Assembly (NCBI GenBank): GCA_025363815.1
Contig: JANYLB010000018.1
Coordinates: 1-34,458, forward strand
From: Actinomycetes bacterium
GTDB taxonomy: Bacteria; Actinomycetota; Acidimicrobiia; IMCC26256; JANYLB01
DNA length: 34,458 bases
Reading direction: 5' to 3'
In this document: positions 15,855 to 22,563 of the stretch, one piece after another
Layout of the letters: each line of letters starts with the position of its first letter
How positions within the stretch are numbered: the stretch's first letter is position 1
Notes under the pieces: model-generated
The model's database searches: none
What the model was told of the DNA's origin: nothing
What the model saw: the letters and a program-made list of their open reading frames with translations, nothing else
Made by a program: the position numbers and the translations under genes

Positions 15855-17189
15855 CTAGTCCGAGCCGGGACGTACGCCGAGCGTGACCTCGACGGTCTGC
15901 TGACGGCCCCTGCGATCGACGGTCACCGAGACCTTGTCGCCCGCCTTCTTCTGACGCACGGCAGTGCCGACATCTTCAGCAGTCGTCACCTTGGTGTCTC
16001 CGACCCGGATGATCACGTCGCCCTTCTCGATCCCGGCGGCGTCAGCCGGGCTGGCTTTAGTCACCTGACGAACGAGTGCGCCGGTCTGGACGTTGGCGCC
16101 GAGCTCCTTGGCCTGTGCCGGGGTGAGCCTCTCCGAGGACACGCCCAAGTAGGGAAGACGAACGTTCTTGCCCGCCCTGAGCTGATCGATCGAATCGGAC
16201 ACGGTCGAGATCGAGATCGCGAAACCGACGTTCTGGGCCTCGGTGGGGCTCGCGATCGCGGTGTTGATCCCGACGACCTCACCGCTGGAGTTCACGAGCG
16301 GACCCCCCGAGTTGCCCGGGTTGATCGCCGCGTCGGTCTGGATCAGGTTGTAGAGCGCGGCGCCGTTCTGCTCCGAGATCTGACGGTTCAACGCGGAGAC
16401 GATGCCCTGGGTGACGCTCGGGCCACCGTCGAGAGCAAGGGCGTTGCCGATCGCGATCACCTGGTCGCCGACCCGCAACACGCTCGAATCGCCGAGCTTC
16501 GCGACAGGAAGGTTCGTAGCGTCGACCTTGATGACCGCGAGGTCGATCGCCGCGTCGTTGCCGAGCACGGTCGCCTTCTCCTTCGTGCCGTCGGAGAAGC
16601 TGACCTCGATCGCGCCCTTCGCTCCTTCGACCACGTGGTTGTTGGTGACGATCACTCCGTCGGGTGACACCACGAACCCGGTTCCCGCACCACCGCTCGT
16701 TCCCGGGTTGTCGAACAAATCGGTAGCGCCGCCGGTGGTGATCGCGACAACCGCTGGCTCGATCTTCGCCAACACTCCCTGGATGTCGGCCGGCTTCGCG
16801 AAGACCGAGGTGTTGCGGCCATTGGCGGGTACAACCCGCTCGACGACGTGCGTGCTCGAGTTGGTGTTGTCGTCGCGGGTCGCGACGACAATGCCGCCGG
16901 CGACGAGCGCGCCAACCACTCCACCGACGACGACGCCCACGACGAACTGCTTGAACCCGCTCCGAGACTTCGGCGCCGATGACGTCGGCACCGGTGACGC
17001 CCACGACGGGGCGGGCGGAAGGCCCGCCGAATCGGGGGGTGGCGTGGTCGCTGACCATGTCGATGCCGTCGCCGCTTCGTCTGCGTCACCGATCACGGTG
17101 GTTTGGGGCGTTTCGCCAGTTCCGCCGGCGTCCGCGACCACGTCAGGCTCGTCCGAGCCGGGCCCGCTGGTCTTGCCGTCGTCCGTCAC
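15855..17189 (-). CDS. HtrA/DegP-like membrane serine protease with PDZ domain
   Basis: S1C-family quality-control protease of 444 residues. A Pro/Ser/Ala-rich cytoplasmic N-terminus precedes one membrane helix (about 83-103), so the protease faces the cell exterior. The trypsin-like domain has the triad H185 (TNNHVVEG), D216 (IDLAVI) and S294 (INPGNSGGPL), all intact. One PDZ domain follows (about 345-435; GIEKGDVIIRVGDTKV). Actinobacterial PepD/HtrA proteins have this layout. I chose GTG 17189 because GGAGG sits 5 bp upstream; a TTG at 17210 has no such site. It is divergent from a WhiB gene across 206 bp. Its target proteins cannot be inferred. Confidence 0.93.
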   Translation of the reverse strand: MTDDGKTSGPGSDEPDVVADAGGTGETPQTTVIGDADEAATASTWSATTPPPDSAGLPPAPSWASPVPTSSAPKSRSGFKQFVVGVVVGGVVGALVAGGIVVATRDDNTNSSTHVVERVVPANGRNTSVFAKPADIQGVLAKIEPAVVAITTGGATDLFDNPGTSGGAGTGFVVSPDGVIVTNNHVVEGAKGAIEVSFSDGTKEKATVLGNDAAIDLAVIKVDATNLPVAKLGDSSVLRVGDQVIAIGNALALDGGPSVTQGIVSALNRQISEQNGAALYNLIQTDAAINPGNSGGPLVNSSGEVVGINTAIASPTEAQNVGFAISISTVSDSIDQLRAGKNVRLPYLGVSSERLTPAQAKELGANVQTGALVRQVTKASPADAAGIEKGDVIIRVGDTKVTTAEDVGTAVRQKKAGDKVSVTVDRRGRQQTVEVTLGVRPGSD

Positions 17190-17274
17190 CGGTACCTCCG
17201 CGGTCCGCAATTCGCCTGTTCGTGATCGTCACGGCGAACGCCGAGATTGAATGGGCCGTTCCCCGGGCACTGAG

Positions 17275-17308
17275 AGTTCCCTGAGGATGTTTGCAAGTTT
17301 CGGGAACT
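17275..17308. promoter_or_regulatory. AGTTCCC inverted repeat upstream of whiB-like gene
   Basis: AGTTCCC (17275-17281) and GGGAACT (17302-17308) form a 7-bp inverted repeat with 20-bp spacing. A nested imperfect palindrome, AGTTTCGGGAACT, covers 17296-17308. The left arm continues as AGTTCCCTGAG, which recurs with one change upstream of the second WhiB gene (20446-20456). A shared regulator is possible. Confidence 0.4.
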
Positions 17309-17341
17309 GGAACCGCGAGAATGAGCGTTGCACCGAGCGAA

Positions 17342-17372
17342 CCGGATCCCTTCAGAGGCTATCGGGATCCGG
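17342..17372. repeat. Inverted repeat CCGGATCCC / GGGATCCGG in whiB-like leader
   Basis: Perfect 9-bp arms at 17342-17350 and 17364-17372 with a 13-bp spacer end 23 bp before the WhiB start codon. In RNA this makes a strong stem just upstream of the AGGAG ribosome binding site; in DNA it could be an operator. There is no T-run for termination. Confidence 0.55.
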
Positions 17373-17395
17373 CCCCCAGCCAGGAGCGCCCCAAC

Positions 17396-17686
17396 ATGCG
17401 AACCGACGATGCCGCCAAGGGCACCGACATGGAACCCGACTACGACGCCGAACACGAGTGGATGCTGTCGGCTCGCTGCCGTCAGCTGCCTCCGGGCACG
17501 TTCTTCCCGTCCGACGGGATCGGCGTGGAAGTCGCCCAGCGCGAGTGCCAGCAGTGCCCGGTCCGGGGCGAGTGCCTCGAATACGCGCTCGAGAACCGCA
17601 TCGACCACGGAGTCTGGGGTGGAGCGTCGGAGCGAGAACGTCGTCGCATCCTGCGCCGTCGGCGAAGTCTCGCGCCTGCACACTGA
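17396..17686 (+). CDS. WhiB-family iron-sulfur regulator
   Basis: WhiB-like transcription factor of 96 residues carrying a redox-sensitive 4Fe-4S cluster. The four ligand cysteines are C28, C51, C54 and C60 (C-x22-C-x2-C-x5-C). They are followed by the GVWGGASERER turn and a basic C-terminal DNA-contacting segment (RRRILRRRRS). WhiB proteins work with the sigma factor and exist only in Actinobacteria and their phages. ATG 17396 is chosen for its AGGAG ribosome binding site at 17382-17386 and because WhiB proteins rarely have long tails. ATG 17321 or TTG 17291 would add 25-35 unconserved residues. The subclass is uncertain. Divergent from the HtrA-like protease, convergent with tatA. Confidence 0.9.
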   Translation: MRTDDAAKGTDMEPDYDAEHEWMLSARCRQLPPGTFFPSDGIGVEVAQRECQQCPVRGECLEYALENRIDHGVWGGASERERRRILRRRRSLAPAH

Positions 17687-17703
17687 AGACCGCACCCACT
17701 CTT

Positions 17704-17718
17704 CGGTGGTCACCACCG
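17704..17718. terminator. Small palindrome between convergent whiB and tatA
   Basis: CGGTGGTCACCACCG is palindromic (5-bp stem with 5-nt loop) and lies in the 51-bp gap between the two stops. It may act as a weak bidirectional terminator. No T-run is present. Confidence 0.3.
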
Positions 17719-17737
17719 GAACGGGCTGAAACAGGGC

Positions 17738-17929
17738 CTACTTGGTCTTGGCGTCGCCCTCGGAGTCGTTGGCGTCCTTGACGTCCTTGGCGCCTTCTTC
17801 GGTGCCCGTCTTGAACTCCTTCGACGCCTGGCCCAGAGAGCGGGCGAGCTTCGGGAGCTTGGCTCCGCCGAAGATCAGCACGACGATCACCAAGATGATG
17901 AGCAATTCAGGAGCGCCGAGTCCGAGCAT
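17738..17929 (-). CDS. tatA: Twin-arginine translocase subunit TatA
   Basis: TatA-family protein of 63 residues. It has a short N-terminal membrane helix (MLGLGAPELLIILVIVVLIF), the conserved FGG hinge followed by KLPKLARSLGQASKEFK (amphipathic helix), and an acidic, lysine-rich tail. TatA oligomers form the pore for folded, twin-arginine-signal proteins. ATG 17929 is clear; a GGAAAGG ribosome binding site lies 10 bp upstream, and a TATAAC -10-like box overlaps the stop of the preceding LLM gene. No tatC is in the window, consistent with scattered tat genes in many actinobacteria. Confidence 0.93.
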   Translation of the reverse strand: MLGLGAPELLIILVIVVLIFGGAKLPKLARSLGQASKEFKTGTEEGAKDVKDANDSEGDAKTK

Positions 17930-17963
17930 TGCAGGACGACCTTTCCGAAGGACTGTGACCCAG

Positions 17964-17969
17964 GTTATA
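17964..17969 (-). promoter_or_regulatory. -10-like box TATAAC for tatA
   Basis: TATAAC on the reverse strand ends 34 bp before the tatA ATG and overlaps the stop codon of the upstream LLM gene, suggesting tatA has its own promoter. Confidence 0.4.
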
Positions 17970-18993
17970 CGGGCCCAGGGACCACACCGGACCGAAGCGG
18001 GGCCAGCGCGTGGGCCAGGAGAGCCACATCGTCGGTCCCCGAGGCCGCGAACGGGACCGCTCCGACCCCGAGAATGAGGGTCTCGACGCCCAGATCCACC
18101 CAGCTCGAGGCCTTCTCCGCGACCTCGTCGACCGTCCCGACCAGACGGCCGATCCGCCACTCGTCGAGCGTCGTGGTGTCGAGGACACCGGGGTTCTGCT
18201 CGCGGAGACGGGCGAACCGGCGAACCAGATCACGTTCGTCCTCGCCGCAGAGGGCGTAAAGGCCGAGTGAGCGCCACACGGTGGCCGGATCCCGATCAAT
18301 ACGTTCACACTCACGCTCGAGCACATCGAGACGCTCGCGGTACGCCTCGTTGGTCCAAACCCAGCAGGTGTTCCAACCGTCGGCCCGCTCGGCGACGAGA
18401 CGCAGAAGGCGGTCGCCCTTTCCTCCGATGAACACGGGAGGACGAGGCTGTTGCACGGTCGTCGGGAGGCTCTTGGCTCCGAGCGCGCGATGGAACCGAC
18501 CATCGACAGTGACCGCGTGCTCGTCGGCATCTGGAGCGAGCATGCCCACCAGGATGTCGACGGCCTCGCCGATCCGAGCGATCCGCTCGCCCGGGCGCGG
18601 CAATGTCATACCGATCGCCTCGTACTCGGGTTCGTACCAACCGGCACCTATACCCACGTCGAGGCGACCGTTGCTGATCCGGTCGAGCGTGACCAACGCC
18701 TTGGCGAGCACCGAGGCCGGCCGCAGCGCTTCGCAGAGCACGAGTGTGCCGATCCGCAATCGCGGGAACGTCCGCGCCAGCGCAGCCAGTGTCACCAGTG
18801 GCTCAAACGCGGCACGGGGCTCGGAGCTGCCGCCGTACTTGGCAATGTCGAGGAACAGGTGGTCCGACAACCAGACCGAATCAAAGCCCGATGCGTCGGC
18901 AGTCGCGGCGTAGGTGAGCACCGACTCCCACGACAGCGGTGATTCGCCGGCAAGGGAGTAGTCATACTGCGGCAACGCGAGCCCGATGCGCAC
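17965..18993 (-). CDS. LLM-class (luciferase-like) F420-dependent oxidoreductase
   Basis: TIM-barrel oxidoreductase of 342 residues of the bacterial-luciferase-like superfamily, actinobacterial F420 type. MRIGLALPQYDYS opens the first strand. GFDSVWLSDHLF, RIGTLVLCEALRPASVLAKA, LDRISNGRLDVGIGAGWYEPEYEAIG and PPVFIGGKGDRLLRLVAERADGWN are the conserved cofactor-barrel motifs. It probably transfers hydride between F420H2 (possibly FMN) and an unknown substrate. GTG 18993 is preferred over GTG 19002 because it gives the standard MRIGL start and follows a TAGGGT box by 7 bp, whereas the earlier codon overlaps that box. Divergent from the formimidoyltransferase gene across 37 bp. Confidence 0.9.
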   Translation of the reverse strand: MRIGLALPQYDYSLAGESPLSWESVLTYAATADASGFDSVWLSDHLFLDIAKYGGSSEPRAAFEPLVTLAALARTFPRLRIGTLVLCEALRPASVLAKALVTLDRISNGRLDVGIGAGWYEPEYEAIGMTLPRPGERIARIGEAVDILVGMLAPDADEHAVTVDGRFHRALGAKSLPTTVQQPRPPVFIGGKGDRLLRLVAERADGWNTCWVWTNEAYRERLDVLERECERIDRDPATVWRSLGLYALCGEDERDLVRRFARLREQNPGVLDTTTLDEWRIGRLVGTVDEVAEKASSWVDLGVETLILGVGAVPFAASGTDDVALLAHALAPLRSGVVPGPV

Positions 18994-19000
18994 GCCCGCC

Positions 19001-19024
19001 ACCCTAGCGAGGCTCTCCTAGTCT
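19001..19024. promoter_or_regulatory. Back-to-back leaderless promoters, LLM gene / formimidoyltransferase
   Basis: The 37-bp gap contains TAGGGT on the reverse strand (19001-19006) ending 7 bp before GTG 18993, and TAGTCT on the forward strand (19019-19024) ending 6 bp before GTG 19031. The boxes are 12 bp apart. No ribosome binding site fits either gene. The same layout recurs at 33925-33948. Confidence 0.55.
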
Positions 19025-19030
19025 GGCCGC

Positions 19031-19924
19031 GTGCTCGAGGCGGTAGTGAACGTTTCGGATGGTCGACGGCCAGACGTGATCGACATGCTTGGCCGGGCAT
19101 CCGGACGCGCCTTGCTCGACGTGCACACCGACGCCGACCACGACCGCAGCGTCTTCACCCTCATCGGGGCCACGCCGGAAGAGACCGAGGCCGCGGTTCG
19201 ACGGCTGGCTGATGCCGTGGCCACCGGCCCCTTTGACGTGCACGACTCGAACGGCGTGCATCCGCGCCTCGGGATCCTCGATGTCGTCCCGTTCGTGGCC
19301 CTCGACGACGATCAGTTCATCGCGCGCCGCGCGGCGCGGTCCTTCGCCGACTGGCTGGCATCGAGTCACGACATCGCCGTGTTCCTCTACGACGATGCGG
19401 ACCCCGAGCGACGATCGTTGCCCGAAGCTCGACACGATGCGTTCGTGTCGCGGTCGCCTGATGCCGGGCCTCCAGGCCCACACCCTCGACTCGGCGCCAC
19501 CGCCGTGGGCGCGCGCCGGCCGATGATCGCGCTGAACTGCGAGCTAGGCACCGACGACCTCGAACTGGCACGCCGCCTGGCCGCACAGGTGCGCGGGCGC
19601 GACGGCGGACTCGCGGGTGTGCGCGCGCTGGGGCTCCCCTTGGCGACGCGCGGACACGTCCAGGTGTCGATGAACCTCGTCGACCTCGGAGCCACCGGAC
19701 TCGAACGTGTCTGCAACCGGGTTCGCGACCTCGCCGCCGATGCCGGCCACGACATCGCCCGAGTGGAGATCGTGGGTCTGATACCCGCGAGCGAACTCGC
19801 TACCTTCTCGCCCGAATTCAGTGACTGGAGCGGCGTGACCGCCGAGCACACGATCGAGGCTGCGATGGCCCGGGTCGCGGCCGACGGCGGTCGGCGCGGA
19901 TCTGACCGACCCGTCGATGGCTGA
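19031..19924 (+). CDS. Glutamate formimidoyltransferase (FtcD N-terminal type)
   Basis: Stand-alone formiminotransferase of 297 residues, without the cyclodeaminase domain of bifunctional FTCD. It transfers the formimino group from N-formimino-glutamate to tetrahydrofolate in histidine breakdown. The N-terminus MLEAVVNVSDGR is diagnostic. VHDSNGVHPRLGILDVVPFV contains the catalytic histidine H77, and HPRLGATAVGARRPMIALNC is the second conserved block. Start is GTG 19031, preceded by TAGTCT and no ribosome binding site (leaderless type). No hut genes are nearby, so whether it serves histidine degradation or another one-carbon route is open. Its stop codon lies inside a long hairpin shared with the convergent WhiB2-like gene. 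Confidence 0.93.
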   Translation: MLEAVVNVSDGRRPDVIDMLGRASGRALLDVHTDADHDRSVFTLIGATPEETEAAVRRLADAVATGPFDVHDSNGVHPRLGILDVVPFVALDDDQFIARRAARSFADWLASSHDIAVFLYDDADPERRSLPEARHDAFVSRSPDAGPPGPHPRLGATAVGARRPMIALNCELGTDDLELARRLAAQVRGRDGGLAGVRALGLPLATRGHVQVSMNLVDLGATGLERVCNRVRDLAADAGHDIARVEIVGLIPASELATFSPEFSDWSGVTAEHTIEAAMARVAADGGRRGSDRPVDG

Positions 19925-19960
19925 CGCCCCCACGCCGAGTGCACGGCGTCGGGGTGTCAG
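19921..19960. terminator. Bidirectional hairpin terminator between formimidoyltransferase and whiB2
   Basis: CTGAC pairs with GTCAG, then a G-T wobble, CCCC with GGGG, one C-C mismatch, and ACGCCG with CGGCGT, closing on a 6-nt loop. This is about 16 pairs spanning 40 bp in a 42-bp convergent gap. The formimidoyltransferase stop codon lies in the left arm. No T-run follows on either strand, as in many actinobacterial terminators. Confidence 0.75.
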
Positions 19961-19966
19961 GACGGA

Positions 19967-20329
19967 TCAAGCGGATGCGGAGTCTCTGCGGGCAAGCGCC
20001 CGCTGCCGACGCAGCCGGCGGCGTTCCCGCTCCGAGAGGCCGCCCCATATACCGAACTTCTCCGCGTGGTCGAGCGCGTACTCGAGGCACTCGGCCCGCA
20101 CCTCGCAACTCCCGCAGACCCCCTTCGCCTCCCGGGTCGATGCTCCCCGCTCGGGGAAGAAGAGATCGGGATCGACCCCGAGGCAGTTCGCGCGCTCCTG
20201 CCAGCGCCTCTCCCTCTCCTCATCGATCAGATCGAGATCGACCGGCGCAGTGGCAACTGCCTGCAGGTCTCGCACGACCAGCTGCGTTGGCTGCCGCGAC
20301 GTTTCGAGATGTTGGGCGAGAGGTTCCAT
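19967..20329 (-). CDS. WhiB2/WhmD-like iron-sulfur regulator
   Basis: WhiB-family regulator of 120 residues. The cluster ligands are C49, C72, C75 and C81, the linker is DPDLFFPERGASTREAKG, and AEKFGIWGGLSERERRRLRR is the WhiB2/WhmD hallmark followed by a basic C-terminus. WhiB2 homologues control septation and cell division in mycobacteria and, with WhiA, sporulation-type division in Streptomyces; the role here is by analogy. An AAGGAAG ribosome binding site precedes ATG 20329. The upstream 193 bp hold an AGTTTCC inverted repeat and a GACAC word (20430-20434), the core of WhiA-type sites, though one copy is weak evidence. Confidence 0.93.
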   Translation of the reverse strand: MEPLAQHLETSRQPTQLVVRDLQAVATAPVDLDLIDEERERRWQERANCLGVDPDLFFPERGASTREAKGVCGSCEVRAECLEYALDHAEKFGIWGGLSERERRRLRRQRALARRDSASA

Positions 20330-20445
20330 GTGCGGGCTTCCTTAATCTCGACGAAATGACGCCGATGGAATTACAACGCTGTTACTCTCATCGGTGCGCT
20401 CGGTACGCGCAAGGGGGTTTTCGCGGCTTGACACCCGTTTTGGTC

Positions 20446-20464
20446 AGTTTCCTGAGCGGAAACT
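20446..20464. promoter_or_regulatory. AGTTTCC inverted repeat upstream of whiB2-like gene
   Basis: AGTTTCC (20446-20452), spacer TGAGC and GGAAACT (20458-20464) form a perfect 7-bp inverted repeat about 117-135 bp before the WhiB2 start and 58 bp after the receiver stop. It may be an operator or the terminator of the receiver gene. The left arm plus spacer, AGTTTCCTGAG, matches 10 of 11 bases of 17275-17285 upstream of the other WhiB gene. Confidence 0.5.
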
Positions 20465-20522
20465 CCCGGGAACACCCTCGCAAACCTACGGATTCGACCC
20501 GCCGGCATCACTGACAGCCGAT

Positions 20523-20927
20523 TCAAACGCGGATGTTTTCGACGGTTCCGGTTGCGTTCTTCGCGGCGAGGACGTCGCGGATCGTCTGCATCAACGCCGT
20601 GGGATCCCACGGCTTCACGACATAGGCATCGGCCCCGAGGTCGCGGGCGCGCGCCTTATCGGCATCGCCCGACTTCGCCGAGCACACGATCACCTTCGGC
20701 TTCTTCGCTCGGCCCGCAAGCTCGGCCAGGACGAACCACCCGTCGAGCACCGGCATCATGATGTCGAGCAGGACGAGATCGGGATGCTCGGCGTCGATGC
20801 GGCGCAGAGCCGTCTCGCCGTCGGCGGCGAGCGCCGGGTCGAAACCCGATGCCTCGAGGATCACCCGCAACGTCAGCAATACATCGGGCTCGTCGTCGAC
20901 AATGAGCACCTTCGGCTTAGCTGACAC
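20523..20927 (-). CDS. Stand-alone receiver-domain response regulator
   Basis: Single-domain CheY-like receiver of 134 residues without an output domain. Acidic pocket D11-D12, phosphoacceptor D55 in LLDIMMP, conserved S/K switch residues in VIVCSAKS and VVKPWD, where W-D replaces the usual F. With no DNA-binding domain it probably signals by protein-protein contact or a phosphorelay. Its ATG lies inside the end of the upstream histidine kinase (11-bp overlap), so the kinase is the obvious partner. The output is unknown. Confidence 0.92.
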   Translation of the reverse strand: MSAKPKVLIVDDEPDVLLTLRVILEASGFDPALAADGETALRRIDAEHPDLVLLDIMMPVLDGWFVLAELAGRAKKPKVIVCSAKSGDADKARARDLGADAYVVKPWDPTALMQTIRDVLAAKNATGTVENIRV

Positions 20928-22461
20928 TTGCTACCTCCTGCTCATCGACCGCGCGCGTACGCAACGAGACGCGAAACGCGGCACCCCCTCCGGGAGCGTC
21001 CTCCACCCACACGGATCCACCGCACGCCTCTGCGAGCCCGCGGACGATGGGGAGACCGAGGCCGACGCCGGGCTTTTCACCGTTCGTATCGGAACGATAG
21101 AAGCGGTCGAAGATCTTCTCGCGCTCGGCCGGTGGAACCCCGGGGCCCGAATCGATGACCGACAGCACCGTCTTGCCGGCGTCCTGATCGATCACAATCC
21201 GCACTGGCACCGCCCCGTACTTGTGCGCGTTCTCCACGAGGTTGCCGATGATGCGCCGCAAGGACTCTGGATCAGCGCGCACCTCGCAGTGCTCGGGCAC
21301 CGCGAGCTCGACCGGGCGTCCTGCCACCTGTGAGTCGAGCGCCGACATCCGGATCAGGACCGCGAGATCAACGCGTCGCAGGAGCGGCATCGAATCGTTG
21401 CGCTCGAGCTTGGCCGCGGTGAGCATCTCCTCGACCATGTGCGCGAGGCGCAGCGCCTGACGCTCCATCACGTCGAGCAGCTCGGCTCGCTGCTGGTACT
21501 CAGTCGTGACCCGCGACGCGGCAATCGCCCCTCTTATCGAGGTAATCGGCGTGCGAAGCTCGTGGCTCACGGACGCGACGAACTGAGACGTCTGGCGGCC
21601 GGCCTCGAGCAACTTCGAAACGTGGGCGCGTTCGGCCTCGTACAGACCCGCCTTGGCGATCGCGGCGGCAACCGGCTCGGCGAAGAGAGACAGCAACTGC
21701 ATGTCGTACTCGTCGAACGCCCGAGCGCGAGGCGCACTGACGTTCAGCACGCCAAGCAGGTGGCCACGGTGCTGGAGCGGGATACACATTGCGCTGCCCG
21801 GAGCGCCACTGCGCTTATCGCGGCCCGGAAGCCTCTCGTCGTCCATTTGGTCGTTCAAGATGATCGGCTCGCGGGCGCGCGCCACCTTGCCGGCAATCGA
21901 CTCGCCCATCATCACCCGGGCGTTGCGGGGCGTCTCACCACCACGAACGGCGACGGCGCGAAGGGCGTCATCACCTTCGAGCAACATCACCGACCCAGCC
22001 GACGCCCGCAACATGTCGAGCGCGCTCGCAAGGATCACATCGAGCACCTCATCAAGATCAAGAACCGAGTTCAACGCGCGACCCGCGGCCATGAGCGCAG
22101 AATGCTGCTGCAAGCTCTTCGACAACGCGGAGTTGAGGACCCGTTCGTCGACGATGAGACGACTCAGCCGGTGGAGGTGAACCTCCTTCTCGATCGCGTA
22201 CACGCAGAACCCGAGCGCCAGCGCTATGAGCGCGACCTGGAGCACTCCCGGTTGGAGCCAACGGCTGCCTTCGCGGCCACCGCTGAGAGAGGAGATCCCG
22301 AAGGCGATGCTGAGCGCTACGACGAGAACGCCGCCGAGGACCCAGATCTGGAGGCGTCGTCGCTCGACCGCCTCGATCGAGACCGCCGTGCCCTGACCGA
22401 GGCCGGCTACCCGGGCCTCGTACTTGATCCGATCGCGGATCTCAGTCGGGATGACGTCCAT
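20917..22461 (-). CDS. GAF-domain membrane sensor histidine kinase
   Basis: Sensor kinase of 514 residues. Two N-terminal membrane helices (about 38-58 and 72-90) with little between them suggest no sizeable external sensor. A coiled linker leads to a GAF domain (about 135-270; DMLRASAGSVMLLEGDD, GKVARAREPIILND). The HisKA domain has H300 in FVASVSHELRTPITS, and the ATPase domain has NLVENAHKYG, DSGPGVPP, FDRFYRSD and GVGLGLPIV. The signal is likely cytoplasmic (small ligand or redox) through GAF. Overlaps the receiver gene by 11 bp. It lies 102 bp downstream of the VWA gene on the same strand. The antisense frame covering it is not a gene. Confidence 0.93.
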   Translation of the reverse strand: MDVIPTEIRDRIKYEARVAGLGQGTAVSIEAVERRRLQIWVLGGVLVVALSIAFGISSLSGGREGSRWLQPGVLQVALIALALGFCVYAIEKEVHLHRLSRLIVDERVLNSALSKSLQQHSALMAAGRALNSVLDLDEVLDVILASALDMLRASAGSVMLLEGDDALRAVAVRGGETPRNARVMMGESIAGKVARAREPIILNDQMDDERLPGRDKRSGAPGSAMCIPLQHRGHLLGVLNVSAPRARAFDEYDMQLLSLFAEPVAAAIAKAGLYEAERAHVSKLLEAGRQTSQFVASVSHELRTPITSIRGAIAASRVTTEYQQRAELLDVMERQALRLAHMVEEMLTAAKLERNDSMPLLRRVDLAVLIRMSALDSQVAGRPVELAVPEHCEVRADPESLRRIIGNLVENAHKYGAVPVRIVIDQDAGKTVLSVIDSGPGVPPAEREKIFDRFYRSDTNGEKPGVGLGLPIVRGLAEACGGSVWVEDAPGGGAAFRVSLRTRAVDEQEVASVS

Positions 22462-22563
22462 ACCCGTCCCGTTTCACGCCTCGCGTGCGCCGATTTGCCA
22501 TCGGCTGCCTCGTTGGAGTTATCGGGACGGAGCGCGCCGGCCTTGAGACGAATCCGAAGCGGG

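Noticed and set aside
17221..17233. Palindrome CGTGA-TCG-TCACG between the HtrA-like and WhiB genes
   Set aside because: Only 5-bp arms in GC-rich DNA; operator-like, but too short to claim without conservation.
20430..20434. GACAC word upstream of the whiB2-like gene as a WhiA/WhiB binding site
   Set aside because: A single five-base match without the rest of a site is expected by chance; mentioned only as context in the gene entry.
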